Positions 10,310 to 22,118 of a stretch of 64,000 nt of DNA are shown piece by piece. This DNA is from Muscardinus avellanarius (lineage: Eukaryota; Chordata; Mammalia; Rodentia; Gliridae). The notes under the pieces are model-generated. The model was given only the letters and a program-made list of their open reading frames with translations. It had not been told where the DNA came from and searched no databases. The stretch is from positions 30,523,592 to 30,587,591 of the forward strand of contig OY726569.1 in NCBI GenBank assembly GCA_963383645.1, written 5' to 3'. The position numbers and the translations under genes were made by a program. Every line of letters starts with the position of its first letter. Positions within the stretch are counted from its first letter, which is position 1.

Positions 10310-12480
10310 TGTAGGCTTCTTTAGAGAGGCTAACACATGCAGGTAAGAGGAAGGCAATGAGCTTGACCCTGATGGCTCCATCCGCATTGGCGTTTCCCAT
10401 GATTGTACATCTTCCTTAGTGATTATGGGATGCAGTGAACATTCCCTCTCCAGAAGTTCCTTATTATTTCTATAAATTTTATATTGAAACTAAAGCTGAC
10501 TACTGGACACCTTGCTTGTTTCATGTATAAAGACAGCCTCCCCCAATGAGACCTTCTATTTTCAAGGATAGGGAATGGGTAATTTGTTTTTTCTATAGTT
10601 TGTAGTTTTATTTTATTTAGTCTTACTCAAAAGTCTTTTTTTTTTTTGCTTCTGATCTTCATTGTAGATGAGCTTTTAGTCTTTGGACTTCTGGGCTCCT
10701 TCCTTTATGCCTGAATATCTCTCTCTTCCTTAAATTGTGTCTCTGTTAGTGAGTGACAGTGAACAAGGTAACCCGGGAAATAAAAGACGGGGAGGCCCCT
10801 TCTATGTTGGTGGGAGTGCTCCTGCAGGGTGAGATCCTGGGGAGAGTTCCTTGTTTTGCTTTCCCACTTGGGTTGCCAGCTCACTGTACATCTGGGGACC
10901 GTTGTCTTTGAATGTTCCCTGCTTTGTATCATCTCTTTTCATTCTATTCATGGAGTGTTCATGCTAGGGACTTCTCAACTACCTCTTGTCCATAGATCTG
11001 TCTGAAGACTCTTCCTTTAGGGATGCTTCTCTTATACATCTTGTGATGCTGTCTGTCCCTTTATCATCTCTCAACCTTTGGCCAGGCCAGCAACTGACGG
11101 TTCCCCACAACCTAGAATCCTGTATCAGTGGCGATCGTCTCACATCTAGGGTCTGTTGGAGGAGGTCTGTAGGGCACCAGCTGTGCTTTTCATGTGCCTG
11201 CACGGAACTCATGATTTGTGGTTGCTGCCAGGATGAGCTGAGTGTGACACTGTGGGAGGAGTCAGAGGACCCAGCCTCAGGGCACCTCCTGTGCTCTCCC
11301 CTTCTGCAATTTCAATTAGAGCGAGTTTTGGACTTTTCCGTTAACCCCTCCCACCCAGTATTTGAAGACAATGGCTTCTCTGATAATGATTCTTCTCCTT
11401 ATTCTGGGATTTCCTTTTGTCTTAACACAACCATCCAGAAAATCTTTTCTAGTTTGTTTTGAACATTTTGTTGATCTATTGATGCTGCCATGGTGGAATG
11501 TTCTAGGCACCAAGATCTCTTGTGAAGGATCAATACTTTTAAAGGGAATGACATAGGAGAAGAGATAAGTGGATTTGCCAAAACAAATATCACAATGAAA
11601 GGTAAAGATCACATTGATACGGCCATGTACCTGGGAGCTAACCGGATGAAGTACATGACTAGGAGCTCTGGAATAAGACTACACTGGAATCCTGGCAGCA
11701 CTCCTACTACCTTTTTGACTTTGAACAAGTTTCTACATTACTGTTAGTGCCTCCCTCTCCCATCTGTTATATAAGACACTTTTTTGGGGGGGAGCTAGAG
11801 TATTAGGCATAGTAAATACCCCAAGTGTATTATTATATTATTCACCCCATGATCACTAACCTCTTCTAGGACTTATTGGACTACGTTGTCTTCCTTTATT
11901 TTTTACCAGGAGTCAAAGGAGCCAAGGGGAAAAAAAACACCTCATGGCACTTGTCCCAATCCTATTAGGACATCTGAGTAATCAGAGGACCCTCCATTCT
12001 GCTCCCAGCCCTTGTTCTATGGAGCAGCTTTTCTGTGCTCTTCCCAGCCCTGTGAGAGAAATACTCTGATACCTGAGTATATATGCTTAGGGAATTGAAG
12101 GCTGCGGTAGTTAGTACAACCTCAGTTTGTGTTTTGGAATTGCATGTGCCACTACTTTGCATATTCCTTCAGGTGCCCCACTCCCTTTATTTTATGACCT
12201 TTTTTATGTGGTCTGGATTCCTTCATAGTCACATGACACACAATTAACACCATCTTCCCGAGACTGGAACTTCTATTCCTTTTCCTTTGCTATCATACAA
12301 GATCGTTCAATGACCATGTTTGTGTTGGCTGGACTATCACTTCTCCATTTCTCCCAGACTGTGGGTTTCAGAATCAAATGCCATTCATTCCCTCCTGCAC
12401 ATGATCTATCAGTCAAAAAGTAGCTTGATAAACACTAGTGTCCCTGGAGATACAAATGCAAGCCCCTAATTACAGTACAA
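10310..12480. other. Intergenic, no gene recognised
   Basis: A plus-strand frame at 11374 starts with a hydrophobic run (MASLIMILLLILGFPFVL) but no splice donor or protease exon 2 follows. No known repeat was identified. Confidence 0.4.
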
Positions 12481-12744
12481 CTAGCACCATACTGCAATGG
12501 AGAGATGTGTGATATGCAGGATGAAAAGAGAAGCTCTTGGGGGTCTGTCCTGGCAAGGGGGCAACAGCTTCATTTGAGCCGAGATCTGAATGGTTTAGAT
12601 TTCATCACTGGTAATAATGGCTTATGCAAAGACGGTGTTTGGAGACACTTCAAGTCTTCAGTATTAAGATTAATGGAAGAAGGGCAGGAATACTGGATGA
12701 TGAGGCTACATAGAGCTTGCTTAGGAAAAGCTTGTCTGCTACAA

Positions 12745-12918
12745 AAGTGCAGTGCATTGTGACAGCCTGGGAGGAAATGGCTAATGGCAAAAATTCAAAC
12801 ACACTTCAAGAACTGAACCTGGAAGTGCAAGATGAGCAGAAATGCGGGGACATCTGGGGCTACAACTCCATCCAGCTGTGTGTGGGGAACCCTATGGACA
12901 AGAAGGCTACAGATAGGG
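12745..12918 (+). pseudogene. Remnant of a chymase/granzyme-family exon 4, plus strand
   Basis: The frame reads TAWEEMANGKNSNTLQELNL, then EVQDEQKC and IQLCVGNPMDKKATDR. It aligns with the exon 4 pattern of this family (AGWG...TLQEV.L.VQ...C....IQLCVGNP.K..). The AGWG motif is degraded to TAWE, the donor after the last codon is GTCAGG, and no exon 2, 3 or 5 was found within 1 kb on either side. It is the only protease sequence on the plus strand. It is closer to the chymase-locus group (CVGNP hallmark) than to GZMA/GZMK. The parent gene was not identified. Confidence 0.72.
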
Positions 12919-13014
12919 TCAGGACACATCTCCCCTTTTAGGCTTTTTTTCTACCGACTCTTTGCTTTCCTCCCCAAGAGCCTGGCTTTTCAGAAGGGAA
13001 GGGGTGATTGGTCA

Positions 13015-13380
13015 CTGTAATGGTTTGGATTTGGGGTGCTCCTCAGTCTTCACAGAAATAGGGTTGGCAATGTTGGAAGTGGGGCTTGGTTGTGATCTCA
13101 CCAGTGGAAAATCCATCGTAATAGATTTGTCTGGGCAGTGGCCCAGGCCAGTAGGCTATAGTTGGAGAAGGTGGGTCCCTGGGGCTGTAGCCTTGGGGAT
13201 TATATATGGTTCCTCCTCCTGTCTTTCTCCCTTGCTTCTGGTCTCCATGATGTGAGAACAAAGCCTGCACTGGTACCTCCCTTTCTCCAGTTCCTGCCAC
13301 CATGCCCTGAGATCCATGATCCCTCGCCTCACCAGACCATGAGCTAATAAATCTTCCTTCCTCTGAGTTACGTGGTCAGT
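13015..13380 (+). mobile_element. Solo MaLR-type LTR (probable)
   Basis: Starts TAATGGTTTGGATTTGGGG and ends CCATGAGCTAATAAATCTTC, then CCTTCCTCTGAGTTACG; the layout and 3' AATAAA resemble mammalian MaLR LTRs. Confidence 0.5.
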
Positions 13381-13408
13381 TTTTTTAGATTATAGCTGTT
13401 AAAATGCT

Positions 13409-13593
13409 AGCCAGGTGTGATGGCGCACTTTTGTAATCCCTGAGCTTGGGAGGCGGAGACAGGAGGATCGCACAGGTTTGAAGCCAGTCTCGTTGGCTTA
13501 GGAGACCCTGTTTCCAAATAAAAATATAAAAAATAAGTCTGGGAGTGTAGCCCGGAGGTAGAAGGGTTTCCAGGAACCCCAGTACCACCAAAA

Positions 13594-13632
<39 letters not shown>

Positions 13633-13634
13633 AT
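13409..13634 (+). mobile_element. B1-dID SINE with (AAAT)n tail
   Basis: Forward dimer ending CCCCAGTACCACC followed by about 12 AAAT units (13590-13634). Confidence 0.85.
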
Positions 13635-13744
13635 ACGTGCTGGCTAATACAGTCACTATTTGCCTTGGCCCTGAGTGGGGAGGGAGGTGAGCAGGCTTTG
13701 TGATCCACCACAACCTCTACCTGGCCATTCTCTACCCCTGTCAA

Positions 13745-13872
13745 CCCAGTGAGACCTTGTTTTCAAATAAGAAATAAAATAAGGCTGGGGGTATAACATT
13801 AAGGCATTAAGGTGGAATGTCTCTGGGTTCCATTCCCAGTACCACCAAAAAAAAAAAAAAAAAAAAAAAAGT
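13745..13872 (+). mobile_element. B1-dID SINE, right half only
   Basis: Starts at the linker (GTGAGACCTTGTTTTCAAAT), continues through the ID half and ends in poly(A); 5' truncated. Confidence 0.75.
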
Positions 13873-14019
13873 GAGAATGAGAGCGAGATAGCCTGCCTGG
13901 GCACTCTGGAAGCATTCCTGCGGCCAGACACCAGGCCTCTAGCCTGGGGGCAGTAACTTCCGTCCTTCAGTGCTGCCGGGTAAGCCAAGAAGAACAGGAG
14001 AGGCAGCATCTTCTCCCAG

Positions 14020-14885
14020 TCTGATTGAAACGGGGGTTTCTTGAGAGAAAACCCGGCGAGTTCTTGTCTACGGTGAGCAAAGAATGACACCCGCAGACCT
14101 CAGGAAGGGGAGTAAAAGGTTTATTGGAAGCAGCAGGGAATGGGGCAAGGGTGGCTGAACACCCGCAAAGGGGCTGGAACTCTGGGTCTAGCAGCTGCCT
14201 TCAGGACAATACTTGAGAGTAGCCCAAGCCGAATTGCCTTCAGGTGCAGGCTGCTTTCTTCCAGAGTCCACGCGATCTGCCAGAAGGGAATAGAGGAAAG
14301 TGGCCGAACACCCCATAGGGGCGGTCGGAACTCCGGGGTCCAGTAGCTGCCTTCAGGGTCACTACCCGAGTGTCGCCCGAGCCAAGTGCCCATCAGTTGC
14401 AAACTACTTTCTCCCAGAGTCCACGCGATCTGCCAGAAAAGAGGTGCAGGTCACCCCTAGGGGCCTGGCCAGCCATGATGTCCAGCAGAGGCCTTCAGGT
14501 CACTACTCGAGAGTCGCCTGAGCCACGTGCCCTCAGATGCACTCTGCCTTCTCTCAGGGCCAACACGACCTGACCTGCGAGAGAGAGAACAGCTCCCCAA
14601 AAGGGGAGGGGGTCCAGAGCGGGAAAGTCCCCCTTTTGCCATCTGACTGGCCAATGCCTGACCGCTTGCAAGTTTGCTTTTGGTTAGGGTGACTTTTGGG
14701 ATGCCAAGGAGAATTTGCATAGGGCATTTGCAAGTCCTTTGAAGGGTCTCCTTTCAGGAATGCCAGACTTGCTCAGTGGGTTTGTTGATTAGGAAACTCA
14801 GGATGGCTTTGTGAAGCTCTGATCCTTCTTATCTCTGAGCCTTTGAAATTTCAGGCATTTGTCGCCCCTCAGGAAACTCAGGAAA
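14020..14885 (-). mobile_element. LTR-like element with internal tandem units
   Basis: On the minus strand, AATAAACCTTTTACTCCCC (from about 14125) is followed by TGTCATTCTTTGCTCACCG, a typical LTR R-U5 arrangement. Upstream lie three imperfect tandem units of about 145 bp (14140-14570), each with TCCACGCGATCTGCCAGAAR or a variant. Boundaries are estimates and no second LTR was found. Confidence 0.5.
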
Positions 14886-15469
14886 TTAACTTTTTTCTAC
14901 CAAGGCCTTTTCCTTATCTGCCTATTTCCTTCTACCTCCTCATGATCAGGTCTAAAGTGGCAATTGCTTGCTCCTTCCAGCTTTTTAATCCCTGAGGTGA
15001 AGTGATGAGGTCAGACTCAGTGACCACTAATTTCCTCCTGACTTGTAGTGATCCTCCAGAAACAGCCTTCACCATCTGCCTTCCCTTCCCCTCAGAAAGG
15101 CGTGTGGCTCATGTGTTGCAAGACCCATAATTCTAGGCCATTTCTGGTGAGCGTGGCCACCACCGCCTGGTGGAGTACTGGGCTCTCAGAAGGGTGAGAC
15201 CACCGGGGTGGGTGTGCTGATGTTAAGCAGATGTAGGGTCCTTTCTCCTTTGGTCAGATTCTGTTCAATTGATCACCAGATAGAGCAGCAATCTGTAATT
15301 CAATTTCCTAGATTAGTGTCCTCCATCCAAACCTACCCTTGTTGTGGAGCTTAGTTTTTTCAAGAGCCCAATAATTTTTAAAAAATTTATCAATGCCAAG
15401 CACTGGTCTCTTTTAAGACACCCTAGCCAAAAGCTAGTGCTGCAGCTATTTCTTTTTTTCTTTTTTTTT

Positions 15470-15620
15470 TTTTAAATTTATTTTTATTGGTACATTATAA
15501 TCATATATCACATTGGAATACAAGACTTGAGAGGATATACAAGCACACATCATCCAATTAGCCCTCATCCAGTCCCTATCCCATTCCTTCCCCCTCCCTC
15601 AATCCCATGCTTGTTTGGTG
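15470..15620 (-). mobile_element. LINE-1 3' end, severely 5' truncated
   Basis: TTTATTTTTATTGGTACATT, then CACACATCATCCAATTAGCC, matches in reverse the 3' tail of the LINE-1 derivatives elsewhere in the window. Confidence 0.7.
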
Positions 15621-15839
15621 ATTAACTTTGATACATATGTTTATGTACCTCTTGCTTTTTAAAGAGGCTCCATCCTCCCCTTTTCCATACCCTCTGATTG
15701 GTCACCTTAATTGCTTCACTATAGGGCCCTTTCTATAGCTCGACCTCTTCCTGGTGCCCCTTTCCTTCTAGTTATTGCTGATTAGGGGAAGCATCTGGTT
15801 TTTATTTTCTGCGATATTTCTCTGTGCATGCCATGTTGC

Positions 15840-17190
15840 AAGTACCGATCCTACTCTTGACGGCCCCAGTAGTGGCCTGGCTACCTGGTGGACTGATCCA
15901 GACCTTGCTGGCTCAAGCAGTGGCCTTGCCTCATGGGAGGCCCTGATTCTGGTCTCGCTGGCCCTGACACCAGCCTAATCCCTCGGCTGGCTCCAATCCT
16001 GGCCTCGGCGGCCCCACCACCGGCCTAGCCTTAAGGAAGGCTCCGATCCCGGCCTTGGAGACCTCAGTAGCAGCCTTGCCTCACGGAAAGCTCCAATGTC
16101 ATCCACTGGCCCCGGCACTGGCCTAACCCCTCGGCAGGCTCCGATCACGGCCTTGGAGGCCCCAGCTCCGGCCTTGCCTCACAGCAGGCTCCTATCCCAG
16201 CCTCGCTGGCCTCGGCACCGGCCTAACCCCTCAGCAGGCTCCAATCCTGGCCTCAGAGGCCCCAGCACCGGCCTTGCCTCATGGCAGGCTGCAATGCTGG
16301 CCGCTGGCCCCGGCTCTGGCCTAACCCCTCAGCAGGCTCTGATCCTGGCCTTGGAGGTCCCAGCACCATCCTTGCCTTACAGCAGGCTCCGATGCCGGCC
16401 ATTGGCCCTGGCCCCGGCCTAACCCCTTGGCAGGCTCCGATCCCAGCCTTGGAGGCCCCAGCACCGGCCTTGCCTCACGGCAGGTTCCAATTCCGGCCTT
16501 GCTGGCCCCGGCACCGGCCTATCCCCTCGGCAGGCTCTGATCCCGGCCTTGCTGGCCTCAGCACTGGCCTAACCCTTTGGCAGGCTCCAATCCCGGCCTC
16601 GGAGGCCTCAGTAGCGGCCTTGCTTCATGACAGGATCTGATGCCAGCTGCTGGCCCTGGCACCAGCCTAACCCCTCGGCAGGTTCTGATCCTGGCCTCCT
16701 GGCCCCGGCACTGGCCTAACCCCTCAGAAGGTTCCGATCCCGGCCTCAGAGGCCCCAGCACAAGCCTTGCCTCACGGTAGGCTCCAATCCCGGCCTTGCT
16801 GGCCCCAGCACCGGCCTAACCCCTTGGCAGGTTCCGATCCTGGCCTCGGAGGCCCCAGTAGCAGCCTTGCCTCACGGCAGGCTCCGATGCTGGCTGTTGG
16901 CCCTGGCACCAGTCTAACCCCTCGGCAGGCTCCGATCCCGGCCTCAGAGGCCCCAGCACCAGCATTGCCTCACGGCAGGCTCCAATCCCAGCCTCCTGGT
17001 CCTGGCACCAGCCTAACCCCTCGGCAGGCTCCGATCCCAGCCTCGAAGACCCCAGCACCAGCCTTGCCTCATGGCAGGCTCCGATTCTGGCTTGCTGGCC
17101 CCGGCATCAGCCTAACCCTTCGGCAGGCTCCAATCCTGGCCTCGGAGGCTCCAGCACCAGCCTCACCCCTCGGCAGGCTCCAATCTGAGC
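15840..17190. repeat. GC-rich minisatellite with ~98-bp dimeric unit
   Basis: Two ~49-bp subunits alternate: one begins CCTAACCCCTCGGCAGGCTC, the other CCTTGCCTCACGGCAGGCTC, and each ends in a CCCCRGCACCGG-like motif. The first subunit recurs at roughly 98-107-bp spacing, with two 48-bp steps (near 16567 and 16714) where it follows itself. The long open frames across it (up to 172 codons) follow from the repeat and have no domain. Confidence 0.9.
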
Positions 17191-17199
17191 ACCCTCTTC

Positions 17200-17800
17200 G
17201 CCCAGCCATTTGTCCCATGTTCTTGAGGGTGCGTGGTGGTAGCATTCTGCCTCTTGGGGTATTACTTCAAAGGTTCCAGGTGTAATGTATCAGATCTCTG
17301 CCTCCCCTGAGTACTGGCCACTGCCATTGCCACTGCCTCCACCATTTCAAATCTTTCCCAAGCTCTTTTTCCACTCTGAATGTTGTCCAGTATTCCTAAG
17401 CATGCGTGACGGTAGCATTTGACATTTGGTGTAATTTCTCCAAAAAAATAAGGTTGGTAGGATCCGATTTCTGCTTCTCCTGAATACAAGTCTCCACCAC
17501 CATTGCGGAGACCACTTTCAACACCACCTTTCTCCTAGGTCTCCGCTAAACTCTCTCCTTACAGGTGATGTCCAAGATTCTTAACAATGTAGATAAGAAG
17601 CAGTCCTCCTTCGCGAGAAATTTTTTCCAAAAGTTCCAGTTCATTTGGATAAGTTCTGTCTCATCTCCAGTACCCTGGCATCTGCCACGGCCTTCTTGAC
17701 CCCTCTCTGATATTTTTCTTTTTTCTTTTTCTTTTCCTTTTTTTTAAAATAAGAGAAGACAGTATGTGTGGTTTGAAGAGGTTGTGGGCTCAGGCACTCA
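17200..17800. other. Spacer between two minisatellites; no gene
   Basis: Contains two diverged copies of a ~185-bp unit (17220 onward and 17390 onward, each with GYGTGRYGGTAGCATTYTG and a later CTGCCTCTCCTGA-like block). No coding signature. Confidence 0.45.
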
Positions 17801-18260
17801 GTAGCACTGTGACCCGTGCCTGGTTTCCCCAGGAGTCCAGCTTGCTCCACACGACTCTACCTGGGGCCCAGAGTCCTGCAGCCTGGGCCCCAGCTCTTCC
17901 AGGGGTCTGACATGCCCCGCCTGACCCCCGTCCGGGGCCCAGGGCCTTGCGACCAGGCCCCGGTTTCTCCAGGGGTCTGCCATGATCCGCGTGATCCTGC
18001 CCGGGCTCTGGGCCCCGGCTCTTCCGGGGTCCGCCGGGGTCCGGCATGCCCCGCCTGACCCCCGCGCGGGACCCAGGGTCTTATGCCCAGGCCCTGATTT
18101 CTCCAGGGGTCTGGCGTGCTCCGTGGGGTCCGGCCCGGGGCCCAGAGTCCTGTGACCCGGGCTCCGGCTCTTCCGGGGTCTGGCGTGCCCTGCCTGACCC
18201 CCGCCTGGGACCCAGGGTCTTACGACCGGGCCCAGTTTCTCCAGGTCTGGCATGCTCCCC
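17800..18260. repeat. Second GC-rich minisatellite, ~135-bp dimeric unit
   Basis: Units alternate between a subunit with TTTCTCCAGGGGTCTG and one with CTCTTCCGGGGTC; the former recurs at about 134-bp spacing (near 17963, 18098 and 18236). The sequence differs from the 15840-17190 array. Confidence 0.85.
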
Positions 18261-18694
18261 AGACATTTCTTGATCAATTTGAACACCAGCAAACTGTGAG
18301 GGTGAGTGAGGAGTGAGGGTGGGTGAGGAGTGGGGTGTTGATAAGGAAATTAGAGATAAGGAAATTCTGGAACAAGAGAGCTTCACAGGAGGGATATAAC
18401 AGGCAACTGTGTTTGAGCACCTTGTATGGCCTCAGGTCGTTCTGACAAAATCAATGTTCTTCTCAATCTCTTGATATTTCAAAGGTTTGAAACACCTCAG
18501 TTTCAGCTGGGGACAGTAAGGAGAGACCAAGAGAAGAAACAGGTTTGCTACTCATTCTGAGTTTCTCCTGTCATCTTGTCCTACCTGCCTGCAGAACTGT
18601 TCTCCCAGCTTCCTTCCTCTGGTGAGGAGTCAGCCACGGCTTCCTCTGCAGGTCCCTGTACCCAGGTGTTCAGACACTGTCAGCTTTTTTTGTG

Positions 18695-18897
18695 TGTGTG
18701 GTACTGGGGATGGAACCCAGGGACCTTCTACCCCTGAGCTACACCCCAGTCTCATTTTTTTTATTATTTATTTTGAAACAGAGTCTCACTAAGTTGCAAA
18801 GAGCCTCACTAAGTAGCTGAGGCTGGTTGCGAACCCAGATGCTCCTGTCTCAGCCTCCCAAGTATTGGAATTATAAGCGTGTGCTACCACGCCTGGC
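18695..18897 (-). mobile_element. B1-dID SINE
   Basis: Reverse dimer between two copies of the host phrase CACTGTCAGCTTT (near 18675 and 18901), its likely target-site duplication. Confidence 0.85.
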
Positions 18898-19154
18898 CAC
18901 CACTGTCAGCTTTGGGATGTAGTATTTCAAAGGATGTTTCTACAGAGACTATAGTCAGCCTGACATTTTAGATTATTTTTCTTGATTCTTTTATAATTCA
19001 ACATAGAGTCAAGAAGACTTCTGAAATCTTATGTGAAGCCAGGCATAGCACGTCTGCTGTGCTTGTACTGTGGGGTCAATCATTACACCAAAGTTAGAAT
19101 ATGTAAAGTATGCTCCCATTCTTGTTCTCTGCCCCAGACCTGATTGTTTTTTTT

Positions 19155-19316
19155 AATTTTAAAGAATCTCTTGTAATTTAAAAAGAACTAAGATGATGAA
19201 ATAAGATGTTATCTGGAGGAAGTAGGCAGCAACCACCCTTGCACAGGGAAGGCATTGCTGGGCTTCTTTTTCCTTTTGAGCATAAATGACCAAGGAGAAG
19301 AGGCCCCACATCTGGC
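19155..19316 (-). repeat. Left arm of a ~160-bp inverted repeat
   Basis: The reverse complement of 20354-20512 matches this arm almost base for base, from AATTTTAAAGAATCTCTT to AGGCCCCACATCTGG, with a short indel near the start (TAATT). Confidence 0.85.
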
Positions 19317-20353
19317 CTTGGTATTGTAGTATTTGGTACTGTAGTATTCTTGCCTTGGTAACTTTACTAATTTTCCTTCATCCCCCTTCCACCACACTTT
19401 GCAAATCATAAGTATATTCAGCAATGTTGGGTAATTATTAAATAACATATTTTGTTACTTAATAGCAAAATATGGCATGTTGGGTTACTAAGCATCTGCT
19501 AAAGTAAAATTTATGAAGTTTTCTGAGCATAGAAAATCAAAGATGATAGATTATAACACTTCCCCTACAGCAGCTGTTTATCATTCGAGCACATCCTGTC
19601 ACATAGAACTGTGTTTTCACAGTTTCTGCAGCTGATTTTTTTTTGTATCTTTGATAGTGCTATCACATTTTTCTGATAAATAATTTTCCTTTGAGTTATT
19701 GTGACAGTCTCTGGGCTGGGCTTCCAGCCTACATGTGACTCAGGAACCCATTTTCCCAGGGTTTGCTGAGGACCAGTTAACAATGGCAGACAGCTGTGTT
19801 CGTGTGTCCCCCTTCTGTCTTGGTGGACCCACACTGGGCTGATTATAACTCTGCTGCTCTGACCAAGGGCAGGAGCTTCTGTGTCTGAGCTCAGCCATTG
19901 TGTAGGGAGAGAAGTTTGGCTGCTTTTGTGACATGTTTACTAACAAATTTATAATTGCCTTAGGACTTTGTGAACAGAAAGAAGCAAAATAATCAGAGCG
20001 CAGACACGTGTGGGATACTATATGCAATATATGTGTAAAGGGAGTTCCAGAAGGTGAGGACAGAGGAACCAGAAATGAATTTGAAAAAAATAATGGATGG
20101 GTATTTATCAAATTTGATGGAAAAGAATCAGTATGTGTACCCATGAATCCCAGTCATTTCTAAGTAGGATAAATTCAGAAAAATGGACAAGATTTCCCCA
20201 TGCCTCTTCCCTCACGCTTGAACTCACCTTCTCCTCTCCAGCCCAGCCCCTGTTCAGACAGCTGCTCTGGGCCAGTCTCAGGGCCAGTTCAGCATCATGT
20301 TTATGGGGAGAAAGTTGGAATTAAGGTCCTGTGAGGGTGTGCGTGATACTCAC

Positions 20354-20512
20354 CAGATGTGGGGCCTCTTCTTCTTGGTCATTTATGCTCAAAAGGAAAA
20401 AGAAGCCCAGCAATGCCTCCCCTGGGCAAGGGTGGTTGCTGCCTACTTCCTCCAGATAACATCTTATTTCATCATCTTAGTTCTTTTTATAAGAGATTCT
20501 TTAAAATTAAAA
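20354..20512 (+). repeat. Right arm of the ~160-bp inverted repeat
   Basis: Begins CCAGATGTGGGGCCTCTTCT and ends AGATTCTTTAAAATT. Its other strand runs out of the repeat directly into GTGAGTATC, a good splice-donor sequence. Confidence 0.85.
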
Positions 20513-20529
20513 AAAGAAATTGTGACAAA

Positions 20530-20810
20530 ATACCTGAAACATAAAAATTACCATTTTAACTGTTTATGTGTGTAGTTCAGTGACGATAACTACATTCATA
20601 TTGTTGTACAACTGTCTCCACCACCCTTTGTAGACATCATCCTAAATTGAAATTCTGCACCACTGTAGCAACAATATATTTCCACCATCCACCCCACCCC
20701 TAACCCTGGCAAACATCATGCTATGTTGTCTCCATGGATTTGCAAGAGATTGTTACATAAATACAAGACTCTCCAACATGGTCATACTTTATATCTCATA
20801 CCTGGTCATG
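20530..20810. mobile_element. Ancient LINE-1 3' region fragment
   Basis: AAATTACCATTTTAACTGTT ... GTAGTTCAGTGACGATAACT ... ATTGTTGTACAACTGTCTCC is the pattern of old mammalian L1 3' sequence. Confidence 0.65.
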
Positions 20811-21381
20811 ACCTCCTTTATCAATCAGCGCCTCCTGGGCAGTGAGAAAACTTCTCACACACTCAGGACGGAGGTGACACAGAGATGAAAGTGGAGAGGG
20901 CAGAGGCCGAGCTGGGGCGGGGCTGGGTGATCACACGCAGCCCTCGGTCCTCAGTCCCTAGAATGACTCTACGAGGAGGCAGTTTTTTCCTACATTCCCT
21001 TGAGCATTTTCTGATGGAAGAGTGAGGCCCAGGTCCTTGTACTTTTGGGTATTTTTGGAAGATAAAGAGATAAGAAACAAATTTCTTCATCTGGATGGGA
21101 AATGAATGCCCTCAGAGTCAACTGAGAGAGGGTTGAGGCCTGTTGAGACAGCTCCCGTTCTTGTTTCTAAGGAAAGGAGGGCTCTAGTTAAGGGTGATTA
21201 CTACCGTGTGGTGTTTCTCCTCTGTCTTTCCTATAAAACTCACTATCCTGAGTACAATGGTGTCTGCAGTGGATAGATCTCTGGCATCACTTCCAGAAAC
21301 CAAGCCCCCAACCCTAAATGTCTCCTGGCATGCTCACTAGGTCAGAGGATTGGATTTCTCCTCCCACTGGTCTATTTTTTT

Positions 21382-21592
21382 TTTTTTTTTTTTGGTACTG
21401 GGGATGGAACCCAGGGACATTCTAACTCTGAGCTACACCCCCAGCCCTATTTTTTATTCTTTATTTTGAAACAGGGTCTCACTGAGTTGCAGAGGGCCTC
21501 ACTAAGTACCTGAGGCTGGCCGTGAACCACGATCCTCCTGTCTCAGCCTCCCGAATGCTGGGATTACAAGCGTGAGCCACTGCACCCAGCTC
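21382..21592 (-). mobile_element. B1-dID SINE
   Basis: Reverse dimer after a T run, ending GAGCCACTGCACCCAGCTC. Confidence 0.85.
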
Positions 21593-22118
21593 CGGTCTGT
21601 TTTTTTGTTGTTTTTTTTTTTTCATGGCCTGACAGGCTAGCTCAGCTGGAGGCTGTGGCTAGGAAGTCCCAGTTTTGGCCTATAAGGTGAATTCCCCAAA
21701 GAGAGGATCGTGGGAGATGAATGGACTCTTAACCACCTGAAGACAGTGTATGTAGAACAGAGTTTTCCCTGGGAGGAGGGTAGACTGTCACTGAAAGAAC
21801 AGTAAGAAAGATAGTTGTCCCAAACTAAGGGCTGTTAGGTTTCCGGGTGCAGATTTCTTCTCCTGGTTCCAGAGCTGGGACATAAGAAGTAAAAGGACAA
21901 GAAAAGAGAGTAAATATTTACTGATAACATCTGCAAAACAGATAGTTTGTAATAAACTTGATGTATACCATATCCTTTCATCTCAAGAATCTGTTGGAGA
22001 TGCCTTACTCCAGGGGTGAAAAACGAATCCTCCTGGAAGTTAAGTTTAGGGGAAGTTTGTCCAGGGGAAGGCAGCTGACTGGAAGACTCTGCTCCTCCAT
22101 CTCTCAAGATGTAAATGG

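Noticed and set aside
11362..11556. Hydrophobic N-terminus MASLIMILLLILGFPFVL as exon 1 of the inverted protease remnant
   Set aside because: No GT donor in the expected phase, no exon 2 or 3 between it and 12745, and the spacing proves nothing.
13656..14090. Minus-strand MLPLLFFLAYPAAL as a protease signal-peptide exon
   Set aside because: Lies in the LTR-like U5 side with no donor of the right phase and no downstream exons.
16096..17285. Long Pro/Ala-rich open frames over the minisatellite
   Set aside because: Caused by the ~98-bp GC-rich repeat lacking stops; frames exist on both strands and have no domain.
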